From positions 32,611,501 through 32,675,500 of the forward strand of contig JAYKYS010000001.1 in assembly GCA_036924285.1 (NCBI GenBank): DNA of 64,000 nt, in the 5' to 3' direction. A model generated the notes under the pieces. That model was not told where the DNA came from. It ran no database searches and saw nothing but the letters and a program-made list of their open reading frames with translations. Shown in pieces: positions 54,762 to 64,000 of this stretch. This DNA is from Asterella californica (Eukaryota > Streptophyta > Marchantiopsida > Marchantiales > Aytoniaceae). Positions within the stretch are counted from its first letter, which is position 1; every line of letters begins with the position of its first letter. A program made the position numbers and the translations under genes.

Positions 54762-56361
54762 TGTCGAGGAGAGTCCTTCTCAGGAAGGGCGAGCCTTCTG
54801 GCTGTGATAGATCGCGAGATAGAAGTAGAGATTGTATATCAAGACAAGAGCCAAGCAGGAGATCGCAACGGCTGAAGTCACTCACAGACACTATGACTAT
54901 AGATTACTTACTACTCAACAGATCAAGTCTCAAGTCTCAGGAGACAGATCCACCTTCAGACACGACAGATAAGAGAAACCTGAACTCACGATGCTTTATT
55001 TCTCTTCCAAAACACACTCAATAGTCCTCCACATATATCAATATACAACCTATCTCTACTCAACTCCTTACGTTGATCACCGCAGATCACCTCAGAAAAC
55101 TTGACCTTCTCAGTCTCAGCCCCAGTCCCACCACTCAAATAATGCTCTCTTTCCACCAAATTCACCTCAACTCAAGTCTGGTAGGTGAAATTCATACCTC
55201 AAACTCTTAATCTTCTCTCTGCGTCAACCTCCCAACTGAAAACTATCAAGAATTTAATCCAACGTCAATCAAGAGTCCCTTGCAGATTATCAAAACGATC
55301 TCCTTCAATAAAACTGCCTCCTGTCCGATCAGAAGAAATTCCCCCTCCAAACTGCTCTCAGTCCCCCAAATACTTGTCCGTCCCTCTGTCACGATCACCC
55401 AATTCCTCAATTCAGTTCTCTCCGAAAAATTGATCTCCTTCAGCCTCCAAGCTTCTCCTCCCGCTTCAGCTCTCTGCTCTCTGTAAAAATATCCCCTCTC
55501 AAAAAAGTGTCCCCGATCCCCAAGTCGCCGCGGGTAAATAACCTAAAAGTTAAGGCCCCAGCTTAAGTTGCCCCCCTGCTGTCCTTATAAGCGCAGTCAC
55601 TTATTAGAAGCAGGGCCCTAGCTAAGCTGCCCCCTGCTGTCCTTATGCTTACAGAGTTCTGCTTCCGCTTCCGCTTCCGCTTCCGCTTCCGCTGTAATCT
55701 TCCGCTTCAAGCTTTCGCGGTAATCTTCCGCTTCCGCTCTCCGCTGTAAGCTTCCGCTGTAATCTTCCGCAGTAGTCTTCCGCTTGCGCTCTCTAAGAAA
55801 CATTTCTCAGAAAGATATCTGCTTCCGCTGTAATCTTCCGCGGTAATCTTCCGCTTCCTCTGTAATCTTTCGCTGTAAGCTTCCGCGGTAATCTTCCGCT
55901 TCCGCTGTAATCTTCCGCGGTAATCTTCTGCTTCCGCTGTAAGCTTCCGCTGTAATCTTCCGCGGTAATCTTTCGCTTCCTCTGTAATCTTCCGCTTCCG
56001 CTGTAAGCTTCCGTTGTAATCTTCCGCTTCCGCTGTAATCCTCCGCTTCAATCTTCCGCTTCAATCTCTCTAAGAAACATTTCTCAGAAAGATATCCGCT
56101 TCCGTTTCAGTTTTAAGGCCCCTGCTAAAGCTGTTCCTCTGCTGTCCTTAATAATCAGCAAAAGTTTCCCGTGCCCTCGATGTCATCTTGATGCCACCCT
56201 GAATATACTACAAGTCATCCAATGTAGGCCGAAGTCCTAACACTTATGAGGCTGCCCCACAGGGCTTACAGCCCCTCCATATGCGCACCAGGTATCTCCC
56301 ATAGTATATTCAGGATGGCATGCGGAGGCTTAGGCTAGGAAGCCCACGATTAAGGGAGATA
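54762..56361 (-). mobile_element. 5' LTR of B, interrupted by F
   Basis: Starts TGTCGAGGAG as in the solo LTR at 5979. At 56361 (GGAGATAC) it stops and F begins; the solo LTR and 3' LTR continue there with CGGTCTC. The missing third is not in the window. Confidence 0.85.
55662..56090. repeat. CTTCCGC minisatellite in the B 5' LTR
   Basis: Same unit as at 47146-47475 but with a different arrangement and length, starting with five CTTCCG hexamers in a row near 55670. Two copies of TCTCTAAGAAACATTTCTCAGAAAGATATC (about 55792 and 56067) bracket the second half. Confidence 0.85.
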
Positions 56362-57999
56362 CTGTAGTGACGTAAGATTTCTCCTTTTGCCCATTTAGTA
56401 TACAAGATATCGTTCCTACAGAGGATTTGCACAAGTAACGCTGCTCTAAGTTCTAAGATCTGTTCAAACACACAAACACACGGGTTTTGTCTAGAAATCC
56501 TGTCTTCTCACAAAACCACACAAAACAACACGTCTTCCAGACACGCCAAATGGTGCTCTGGAACTAAACAAACAACTACAAATTACAATATCACACAACT
56601 ATTCACAGAGAAGCTCGGGAAGACGATCTTCTCGCTTCCAGATTGCTTCTTCCGGTCTTCTCGATACCGTCTTCCCGAAGCGATTCTCGTCTTCTGGGGG
56701 TTCAACTCGTCTTCTCACACCTCCAGAAGGCTGTCCTGCTTCGCAGAAGTCGACTAGCAACGGTCGTTACACCTTATTCTCACACTCACATTCCAACGGG
56801 TTAGATTAATCACAGGGTGTATGCCCCCTGTAGTCTTCCCAGGCTTCTGTCTACGGAAATGGTCTTCCTGCAGCACTACAACGACATTCACCTTCACGGA
56901 AGCTCAATAGAAGTCTCGGAAGCTCACTAGAAGAAGGTAAGAGGATGGGGAAGATGAGAGAAGATGGGGAAGATGAGAAAAGCCAAACAAGAGAAAACAA
57001 GATGAAAAGAGTAAATTAAGATTCCGACAGGCTTCTAGTCCAGATCCTGACTAACAAGCCATCCCTGCTTGTAATAGTTTGGGGAGGAAGACAACAAACG
57101 TGAGTACTGTTGCACCGTCTTCTACTCGAGGATGTCGTCTTCTGTTGCGGGAAGAAGGCTTCTTTCTTCTTCACTTCGCTGCTCTGACTGCTCTGTCTTC
57201 TGGGATCCCTTACCCAGAAGACCGTTTGTACGTAGATCCCAAGTGCTCTACTGAACGAGTCAAGCTACACTTCCACAACTGCTGACAGTCACTGCCACTC
57301 AAGAAGAACACTTCCCATGCACAATTGGGAGCGAATTCAATGAACCCACCACTCAGAAGACATGGACAAAGCTTCTGCACTCAAATCCACAATCTATTCC
57401 ACGAGAAGAAGTCACAATGGCATTGGGAAGCTCACTCCCTCTACTTCCTGCGTCTACTCCTAGACACACCAGCCTAGCCAACAAGACTGCACGAGGATGC
57501 CGTTCCCTGTTCCTAGACTATCCACTACTTCTATCTACATCTTCGAACCACTGCTGGTACGAGTATGCAGACCCCTCCTGTATATTCCAAGACTATTCGT
57601 ATGTTTCCAACAACGGGTGTAGTGCGAAGAACCACCTATCCTGTCCCTCTGCTCTAATGTGTCTCGTCCGCCTGCACCATAGAATCGATGTGTGCAGTTG
57701 CTACAGAATTCTACAGAACTGGTAGTACAGACAGAACTCTATCTCCTACTCTGCTATCCTACTTATGTTGCTGCCATGAGAACCAGGGGAGACGACCACC
57801 AGGAAGAAAGAGACGCTGACAGGAGGTTGTCACCTCACATGCAAGCAGTTCCCCTGCCCGAATTGGTCATCTGCCTTGTCCTTCCTACGCTACCTATGCT
57901 GCCACATGGTGTCCTAACTAATATTACATGGAAAAACTGCCACCCTTAAGATAGCATGTTCGATTCTACTATATTTGGATTTGTGAATGAAGTTACTAA
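56362..57999. other. Non-coding left part of F
   Basis: About 1.6 kb without a recognisable gene. The short plus-strand ORFs (57079-57285, 57417-57725, 57692-57949) have no motif and no support. The GTCTTC hexamer is dense to about 57370, then almost absent to 58140. Confidence 0.5.
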
Positions 58000-60318
58000 C
58001 TACTCAGATTGCACGGAGGCAATCTCTACCTGATCTGCTCCTATCGGAGCTCCTAATGCGGCTTCTGATAAGCTAGAAAGCCCTGCAGTTACCTCGGGTG
58101 TCACTGAGGTGACTTCCTCCTCATCGTCTCTTGCTAGCCCTACTGTCGCTGCTGCTACGTCTTCCTCGGCTTCGGCTTCTGCTTCGGAAGACAGAAGCGT
58201 CTTCTGGGAAACGGAGTCGACCGGTGCTTCTTCCGTCTTCTGAGGCACGGGTGCGGGACTAGGGACCATGGGGACCTCATGGGGATCCGGGGAAGTCGCT
58301 TCCTCCACGCGGAATACCTGGGAAGACGGCTCGTCTTCCTATCTTCCAGAAGACATCTTGTCTTCCGGGGCGTCTTCTGGAGTCTTCTCGGCTTCCAACG
58401 CTGTCACCACCAAGTGCACAGCGAGGTCGAACTCCTCCTTCTCCATTCCGGATCCAGTCGATGGTGCTGGAGCGTGGGAAGATGCAGTTCCAGGTGTCGG
58501 AAGCGAGGGAAGACCATAAAGTGTCTTCACTCCTTCTATCTATCGATCCAAGTACCTGAACATGCTCTCCCGGCATTCCTCCAACATCGTTTTGGACTCG
58601 CTGTCCCATCCTCTAGCTAAGGTAAGTAACTTCCTACCCGCGGTGTAGTTGAACTTCTTCCGAAGCGCTTCCACCGACTGTGCCAACATCTTCTGTGCAC
58701 GGGCCTCTGCTGCTTCCCGCTGCGTCTTCTCAACTGCAGCTCGCGCTTCCGCGGCTTCTCGCTGCGTCTTCCATATGGTCTGCTCTTCTGCGAGGGCGGT
58801 GATCTTCTCTCGCACTCGGGTGACTTCCTGATTGCGCTGCTGTACCCGCGCCTGCAACTCCTGGTTGCTCTTCCGAAGCTGTACCAGTTCCTTGGCAGAA
58901 GCGGCTGCTTCCGTCTTGTACCTGGCTGCAAGCTTCTCCGTGGTGCGGAGACTAGCTTCCAGCGACTCCGTCTTCTTCTGGTCTTCCCCTTGTCGCAGCA
59001 AGGTGCGCAGGCCGAATCCAGGTTGTAAGGGCTTCTCCTGTGCCCTCGCTCTTTTCTCCAGCAACTCCATAGCTGGCTGGATCTCCTTCTGGAAGTAGGC
59101 ACTGAACTCCTCCAGTCGTCTTCCTGCGGAAGACAAGTTCATCTCCACCACTCGCTCCGCAGTGTCGACTTCGTCTTCCAGAGGCAAGGAAGCCTCTTCC
59201 ACCACTACGGCCTTCATCTTCTTCGCACGAGAAGAAGCTACTCTTCTCATCTTCCGGGGTGGAAGACTCCTCATGGCAGGAGCGGCTCTCTTCTTTGCAC
59301 TTCCTCGCATCGCAGCAGGAGCGCCCATCCATCCTTCGTCTTCTGGAGTCTTCGGAAGACTCCCAGGCGTTGCAGAAGCAGTCTTCTGCTCCGATCGGGT
59401 ACTCAGCAGGTCTTCTTCCGAGTCGGGCTCCGATCCTGAATGAATGAGGGAGATGGGTGTCCTCGGTACACTTCTGGGACCCATCTTCCTCAGTGACGTG
59501 GCATCTTACGACCCACTAGACTCGTCTTTCCTCATCAGAAGCGTCTTCTGGTGAGAGTCGGATCTCAGCTGTGGCATCAGAGTGGGAGGGGGCGTTGCTG
59601 CTGCCTCTCGGTCATCGTCTTCCGAGGTCTCCTCCTTCACCTCCTATCGCTCCGTTGGTCCATACACTGCCAGCTGGTCTTCCCTAAGATCCCCCATGGC
59701 TACATACAAGTAGCAGAGGAAGGGTGTCAAGTGTCCTCCCGCCGAGGTACCTAAGTATGCTAGCTCCGTCTGTACATAGTTGTGGATGTACGCGCCCCAT
59801 TAGATGGGCACTTTGTCATCCCACACTGATTCTAGGAACTCCACGTCCTGATCTCCTAAGTACCTTGTCTTCTGCGCTTTCCCTTTCGGAAAGAGATGCA
59901 GAAACAACTTCGCCAGGAGGCGCTTCTTCGGCTCCCGGTAAGATTTTATCTTCCAACCGTTCCTCCCCTGCCTGTCTTCCACGAAAAAGCAGGTGGTGCT
60001 CCCAAGCACATGCCACGAACTCACGATCTTAGGCAAGATCTTCTTCTCGTATCAATATCCTCGGTTCTCGGACTCAGGCCTGTGAAAAGCCTTACGCCAC
60101 CAGTCTTCAGTCCAGGAAGACGGTCTTCCCCGAGCTACTCCTGCCTTCGCAGGTACACGGTTACGCGGTGGTAACGCTGCCCACACCTCCTCCAGAAGCC
60201 CTTGATCTGCGAGGTTCCAATCCCACAGGAAGAAGTCGAGACCCAACTCCTTGAGGAAAGGAGTGGCCTCGGCCAATTCTGCCGCTGGTAACACCAAGCC
60301 TCGCGGATGCATCGACAT
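58000..60318 (-). pseudogene. Uncharacterised transposon protein of F, one frame with six stops
   Basis: From 60318 to 58000 the same frame is kept for 773 codons, broken only by stops at 60052 (TGA), 59800 (TAA), near 59660 (TAG), near 59510 (TAA), 58540 (TAG) and 58339 (TAG). N-terminal third: SSWTEDWWRKAFHRPE, SSWHVLGSTTCFFVEDRQG, WGAYIHNYVQTELAYLGTS, PFLCYLYVAMGDLRED, vaguely like the globular domain of plant transposon proteins. Middle: acidic, then a basic RSLPPRKMRRVASSRAKKMK (nuclear-signal-like). 59100-58650: a long coiled coil. C-terminal third: low-complexity acidic. It could be a gag-like protein; I cannot name it. Confidence 0.5.
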
Positions 60319-60392
60319 ACCTGGAAGATCTGTTGCACTAAGTCACAAGCGCTTACTATGAGCTGAAGGCTCAGTCCTTCCCAAGTGCCCAC

Positions 60393-61738
60393 AATCTTGC
60401 TTCTACTTCTCAGAAGACGAAACTAGTCTTCCAGAAGACAGCTACTCCGTCTTCCGGGATTCTAACAGTACTTCCTAGATAGCTCTCGTCTTCCGAGCTA
60501 TATCTAAACAATCCTACCTAAGCAAGGCCTCGCATGGCTTACCAAGAAGACAACCCACCTTGCATTACATCCTACTTCCTATCAGAAGATACAAGATATG
60601 CGAGAAGTAGAATATAAGAAAGGTTCAGAAGATGGTTGCGGGCTCTTGCGATGACAGTGGCCTTTGGGAAGACAATCGGGACAGCTTCCGATTCAATGTC
60701 TTTCTCGGAAGACTTCCCGAAGTCAGACTTCCCTTCACTGGTCTCACCTGTCTTCGTCTTCCTACACGCAATCTATCCTCACAACAGACTCAAGACAATT
60801 GCACTCTGTTCTTCTGACTTCTCACCTCTCATACGCACTCAGAAGAAGCTTGCTGCATGATGGGAAGACATGACCCTCGACCATTCTCTCCAGATTCTGT
60901 CAGCAAGTATTCTCACAACTCTCTTCTAAGTTCGGGAAGAAGAAGGAACGGCTGCTATGAGTCAGACAGAAGAGACCCGAATGGACCCTCACGTCTTCTC
61001 GCTCATTTTGCCAGCCTTCTAGTCTTCTAGTCTCTCTAGGAAGATGTGGAGTTGAGAAGCTTGGAAGACCAGGAGGCACAGGCCTAGTTCCCGATTTCCA
61101 ACTTCTCGAAATAACAAAACAACTCACCACACCAATCGGGATTCGTACCAAGTCTCTCTAAACACAAAAGCAAAGCAAATCCACTCTTGATACGAATTGT
61201 GTTCAGTCGACTTCCGAAGACGGTCTTCTGAAGACAGTCAAGTTTAAGAAGCGTCTTCCGAAGATGTTCCCATCTTCCGAATCGTCTTCTATTCCAGGTT
61301 TCGGGGGTAGTGAGGTAGTAGGGTAGGGAAATTGATAGTTGGGGTCTCCAATTTGAGGGCGAGGTGTAGGGAAGCTCGAATTGAGCTCGGGAAGAAGCAA
61401 GGAGATGGCTGACACAAATTGGGCAGCGCTTCCGCGCCCAATGTCTCAATAGGAAAGATGGGGGGAGGGTGGGGTAATCGATCAAGCTGCCTGCACACAA
61501 TCAAGGAAGCGCGGGGAATACCAAGAAAAGGCGAGAAGAAGTGGGAAGGGGAAAGAACCGGAGAAAGAACCTCTACAGTCTTCTTCTGCTCCTCGAGTTG
61601 CCTTCGACCTCCGCGTGCTTCTTGGCTCTGGTCCTAGCTCCAATGCGACTCCTCACGACTGCGCCTGCTGTCAATCTCTTGCCACGCCTCGATTCCACCT
61701 TCGATTCTACTCGCTGCTCTCCAATGTCAGCTTCTCGG
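60393..61738. other. Right part of F (upstream of its ORF)
   Basis: GTCTTC-rich, no long ORF. 61440-61735 is shared in inverse sense with G (46855-47110). It ends TCGG at the E insertion. Confidence 0.5.
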
Positions 61739-63110
61739 TGTCGGAGTGTAATCCGTCTACCTAGGAAAGCGCCGGGCTTCTGGCTGTGGTTGTTCATTCA
61801 AGAGGTTGGCTTTCAGGTTACAACAGGGCTATAAACACTCACACAGATGTGTAAGATATAGTAATATACCCAGAAGGCGAAATTCAGGTCTAGCTGGCAG
61901 TAATAGGATCCGGCGGTGAACTTTGACACTCACGGAGAGGAAAACTATGAAGGTTTAGACCTCTAAACTTCCCCTACATGCAAATGAGGTACTACTGAAC
62001 TCACAGACGAAATTTCAGCCTGAGATCAAATTCTGACACGGAGATATGAACAGAAAAGTTTTGAGCAAGAAAACTACGGCAATTTCTGGTACCTAGATGG
62101 CTATTTCAACCTATAACAGGAGTTTGGCTCGACTAATTTCGAAGTTTATTACAGGATTTGCAGTTCACAGCTTGCTGAACACTCCTGTGAAGTTGGGACT
62201 CCTGATTGTTAATAGAACTCCAGATCTCCTTCCCTGAAGTCGCTGCTCTAGATTAAGAGCTTTTCAGACCCCCTCGGCTTCAGCGGCCGCCCTGAATTAC
62301 TCATTCACTCAATCGATATGAAACTTTTTGTGAAATCGTAGCCCTGCTGGCAGAGAACACAACCTCGAAGTTTTGAAGCAATTTCCTCAAATCTGCTGCG
62401 AGTGACACTGAAAACCCTAAATCCAACAAAAGTGATTCAATTCTAGCACAATTCGAACTTCAATTGCTCATAACTCCGTCTTTATTGACTCAAATCGATC
62501 GAAATTTTCACTGGAAGTGCTTGGCATGACGAGCCCTCTCTCCCTGTGCTCTCAGATTTCCAAGATCCCCCACCAAATGCTCGAACTCCACTCTAGAGCT
62601 CTGTTTCTAAATTTAGAGTTTAACAAAAGACAAAAACGGACCAATGGGAGTTCATAGCTCCACTTGGTTGTCCTTTAGTACCCTAAACCACGTGGCAACT
62701 TAGTTTTACTCATAGGCTACCACGTCAAGCTCCCTAGAGTGCCAACGTAAAACTTAAACTACCTAAAACGACATGCAGCCCCGAAAAATAACTTAAATCA
62801 GCCAGAAAGCGTGCATGGGTGACAAGTAAGTACAACCCATGAGCTCAACCCCTTATCAGCATGGAAACCCTAAGTTATGTACATTGAACGTCATAGACAA
62901 GTAAGAAGTCACTTGCACAAGCGCACAAATGCTTGAACAAGATAACTAACATACCATCAGCCTACTAGGACTCAAGATAGTATTAACACCGTATGCAAAG
63001 GTGTCAAACATATACATAAAGGACTAGAAGTAATATGAGCTAACTTCTAGAACTACTAAACCTAAGCGTCGGAGTAGAAGTCAAGCATGTAGCCGCCAAG
63101 TAGCGCGACA

Positions 63111-63127
63111 TCCACCCCCTCTGAACT
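63111..63127 (-). promoter_or_regulatory. Polypurine tract of E
   Basis: AGTTCAGAGGGGGTGGA on the minus strand, touching the LTR. Confidence 0.8.
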
Positions 63128-63158
63128 TGCACATCCTCCGGTATGTGCCAGATCCAGA

Positions 63159-64000
63159 TCAAGACTCTTCAGCTTCAGCTTCAAATTCATCTTCAACCTC
63201 CATTGAGTCTTCAGCTTCATCCTCAGTAAGCTCTGCAATGTTCTGGTCCTCCCCTCTCCTTCTAAAGAGCTTGATTCTCTTCCCTGCGACTGGTATCTTG
63301 AGCACTGCACCATCTAACTCTCTCAAAGAGTATGTGGCATTGTCATGAACTTCTAACACCACATAAGGTCCGAACCATCTCTTGGAAAACTTTCTGATGG
63401 TGCTATGCTGATTATCAAGACTACTATCATAGACTAACACCCAATCACCTTCTTTAACTGGTTTGGGTCGTAATCTATGCGTTCTATCAAATCTTCCTTT
63501 GTTTCTCTCTCTAGCAATCTTTAACCTTTCCACAGCTTTAGCAACATCCTCAGGTCTTCGTTCTAACTGCTGGATCCTTAATGCAAGAAGATCCTCCGTA
63601 CTTCTACCATCTTCCCATGGCAAAACATTCCAAGTAGGCACAACCTCCTCAATCGACATCACAGGTTTTTGCCCTAGTATCAACTCTGCTGGCATGTAAC
63701 CTGTAACAGTACTATGAGTTGTACGATCTGCCCACAAAGCAAATGGTAGCAATCTAGGCCATTCACGGATCTTACCCTTGCAAGCTTTTACCAAAGCTTT
63801 GATGATTGGCGAATGACCTCTTTCGCTCTTGCCATTCCCTTCAGGATTGTAAGCAGTGGTTAACGCCAACTTGATTCCCAACCGCTTGAAGAACTCAACT
63901 GCTTCTTGTGAATCCAGCTCACCCCTATCTGCAGTGATCTTTCCCACACACCCATACCTACAAATAACATCTTCAAGTAGAAAGCGGCAGACACTAGCAG
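63159..64000 (-). CDS. Integrase of E (5' partial)
   Basis: Open to the window edge: SVCRFLLEDVICRYGCVGK precedes ITADRGELDSQEAVEF, so the Met at 63947 is not a start. GNGKSERGHSPI carries the catalytic Glu, then PFALWADRTTHSTVTGYMP, RLRPKPVKEGDWVLVYDS, the GPY block KRWFGPYVVLEVHDNATYSL and a very acidic tail (DEAEDSMEVEDEFEAEAEES). No stop or frame change in 280 codons, the cleanest integrase in the window. No chromodomain. It is closer to C than to B in wording (DNQHS, VGKITADRGEL). Confidence 0.85.
   Translation of the reverse strand, partial: ASVCRFLLEDVICRYGCVGKITADRGELDSQEAVEFFKRLGIKLALTTAYNPEGNGKSERGHSPIIKALVKACKGKIREWPRLLPFALWADRTTHSTVTGYMPAELILGQKPVMSIEEVVPTWNVLPWEDGRSTEDLLALRIQQLERRPEDVAKAVERLKIARERNKGRFDRTHRLRPKPVKEGDWVLVYDSSLDNQHSTIRKFSKRWFGPYVVLEVHDNATYSLRELDGAVLKIPVAGKRIKLFRRRGEDQNIAELTEDEAEDSMEVEDEFEAEAEES

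Larger units (their letters stand above)
47132..56361 (-). mobile_element. Element B: Ty3/gypsy LTR retrotransposon, best preserved pol
   Basis: Minus strand: 5' LTR (54762-56361, cut by F), tRNA-Thr-like primer site (54736-54755), gag (54678), protease, -1 frameshift site (52119), RT, RNase H, integrase (to 48470), polypurine tract (48421-48437), 3' LTR (48420 to 47132, truncated). It has few lesions: frame changes and stops in gag, one 1-bp deletion near 51650 and one Arg-to-stop at 49367. Confidence 0.9.
56362..61738 (-). mobile_element. Element F, unclassified, saturated with GTCTTC/GAAGAC
   Basis: Begins TGTAGTGACG at 56362 inside the B 5' LTR and is cut at 61739 by E. Its right end is related to G in inverse orientation; G's outer edge TGTGTGGTG would give F a TG...CA pair, so it may be an LTR element. 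I count about 68 GTCTTC or GAAGAC hexamers between 56461 and 61580. The only protein-like region is the minus-strand frame at 58000-60318. No RT or integrase motif was found. Confidence 0.6.
61739..64000 (-). mobile_element. Element E: Ty3/gypsy, 3' LTR and integrase (runs off the window)
   Basis: LTR 61739-63110 (TGTCGGAGTG ... GCGCGACA on the plus strand), preceded by TCGG. The LTR resembles that of D. Polypurine tract at 63111-63127, then integrase. The 5' part lies beyond 64000. Confidence 0.85.

Noticed and set aside
57417..57725. 102-codon plus-strand ORF in F
   Set aside because: No motif, opposite to the F protein frame, no second copy to test. Probably chance.
58000..60318. Alternative nuclear code with TAA/TAG as Gln, suggested by stops at Gln positions
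   Set aside because: The 762-codon pol ORF of B and the integrase of E use CAA/CAG and have no internal TAR; TGA and TAG also occur at Arg and Trp positions in D. Decay explains it better.

Overview
The window is a slice of a large, repeat-dense eukaryotic genome. Nearly all of it is stacked retrotransposons, and I see no convincing host gene. Ty3/gypsy polyproteins, a LINE tail, primer sites resembling plant tRNA-Trp and tRNA-Thr, a telomere-like TTTAGGG patch, and stop codons often explained by decay at CAG and CGA fit a green plant lineage. The reverse transcriptase has cousins in fungi and non-flowering plants, so a charophyte alga, bryophyte or fern is my guess, not a demonstration. I name the families A to H here for convenience.

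Layout. 1-1395: 3' end of a LINE with a 52-nt poly(A). 1396-5170: AT-rich, decayed repeats, including the relic of an unknown ORF (1874-2230) and a decayed LTR (4710-5170). 5200-5333: 5' internal scrap of a C-type element with its primer site. 5334-19607: one C-type LTR split by a B-type solo LTR (5979-8002) and by an A-type insertion (8036-18728). The A insertion holds a gag-only element, a 4.3-kb palindrome, and a solo LTR of family H (15973-18004). 19608-36524: the rest of C (minus strand), itself split by nearly complete element D (24216-33167). 36525-38340: decayed repeats. 38345-43759: gag-only element A' (plus strand) with an intact 482-codon gag. 43787-46276: part of A'' in inverse orientation. 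46277-47131: fragment G. 47132-56361: element B, the best preserved gag-pol. 56362-61738: element F, saturated with the hexamer GTCTTC/GAAGAC. 61739-64000: 3' LTR and integrase of E, running off the window.

How the parts relate. B, C, D and E are chromodomain-less Ty3/gypsy elements with order gag, protease, a roughly 150-residue unnamed segment, RT, RNase H, integrase, and no envelope gene. All carry the same polypurine tract. In B and D a canonical -1 frameshift heptamer (GGGTTTT) lies between protease and the RT reading frame; C has GGATTTT at the same place. A elements share C's LTR and tRNA-Trp-like primer site but have gag only, so they look like non-autonomous partners of a C-like element. 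Every insertion edge that can be read for these families has a 4-bp target duplication or flank of the form NCGN (CCGT, ACGT, CCGG, TCGA, TCGG). Three of the insertions can be checked against empty sites inside the window.
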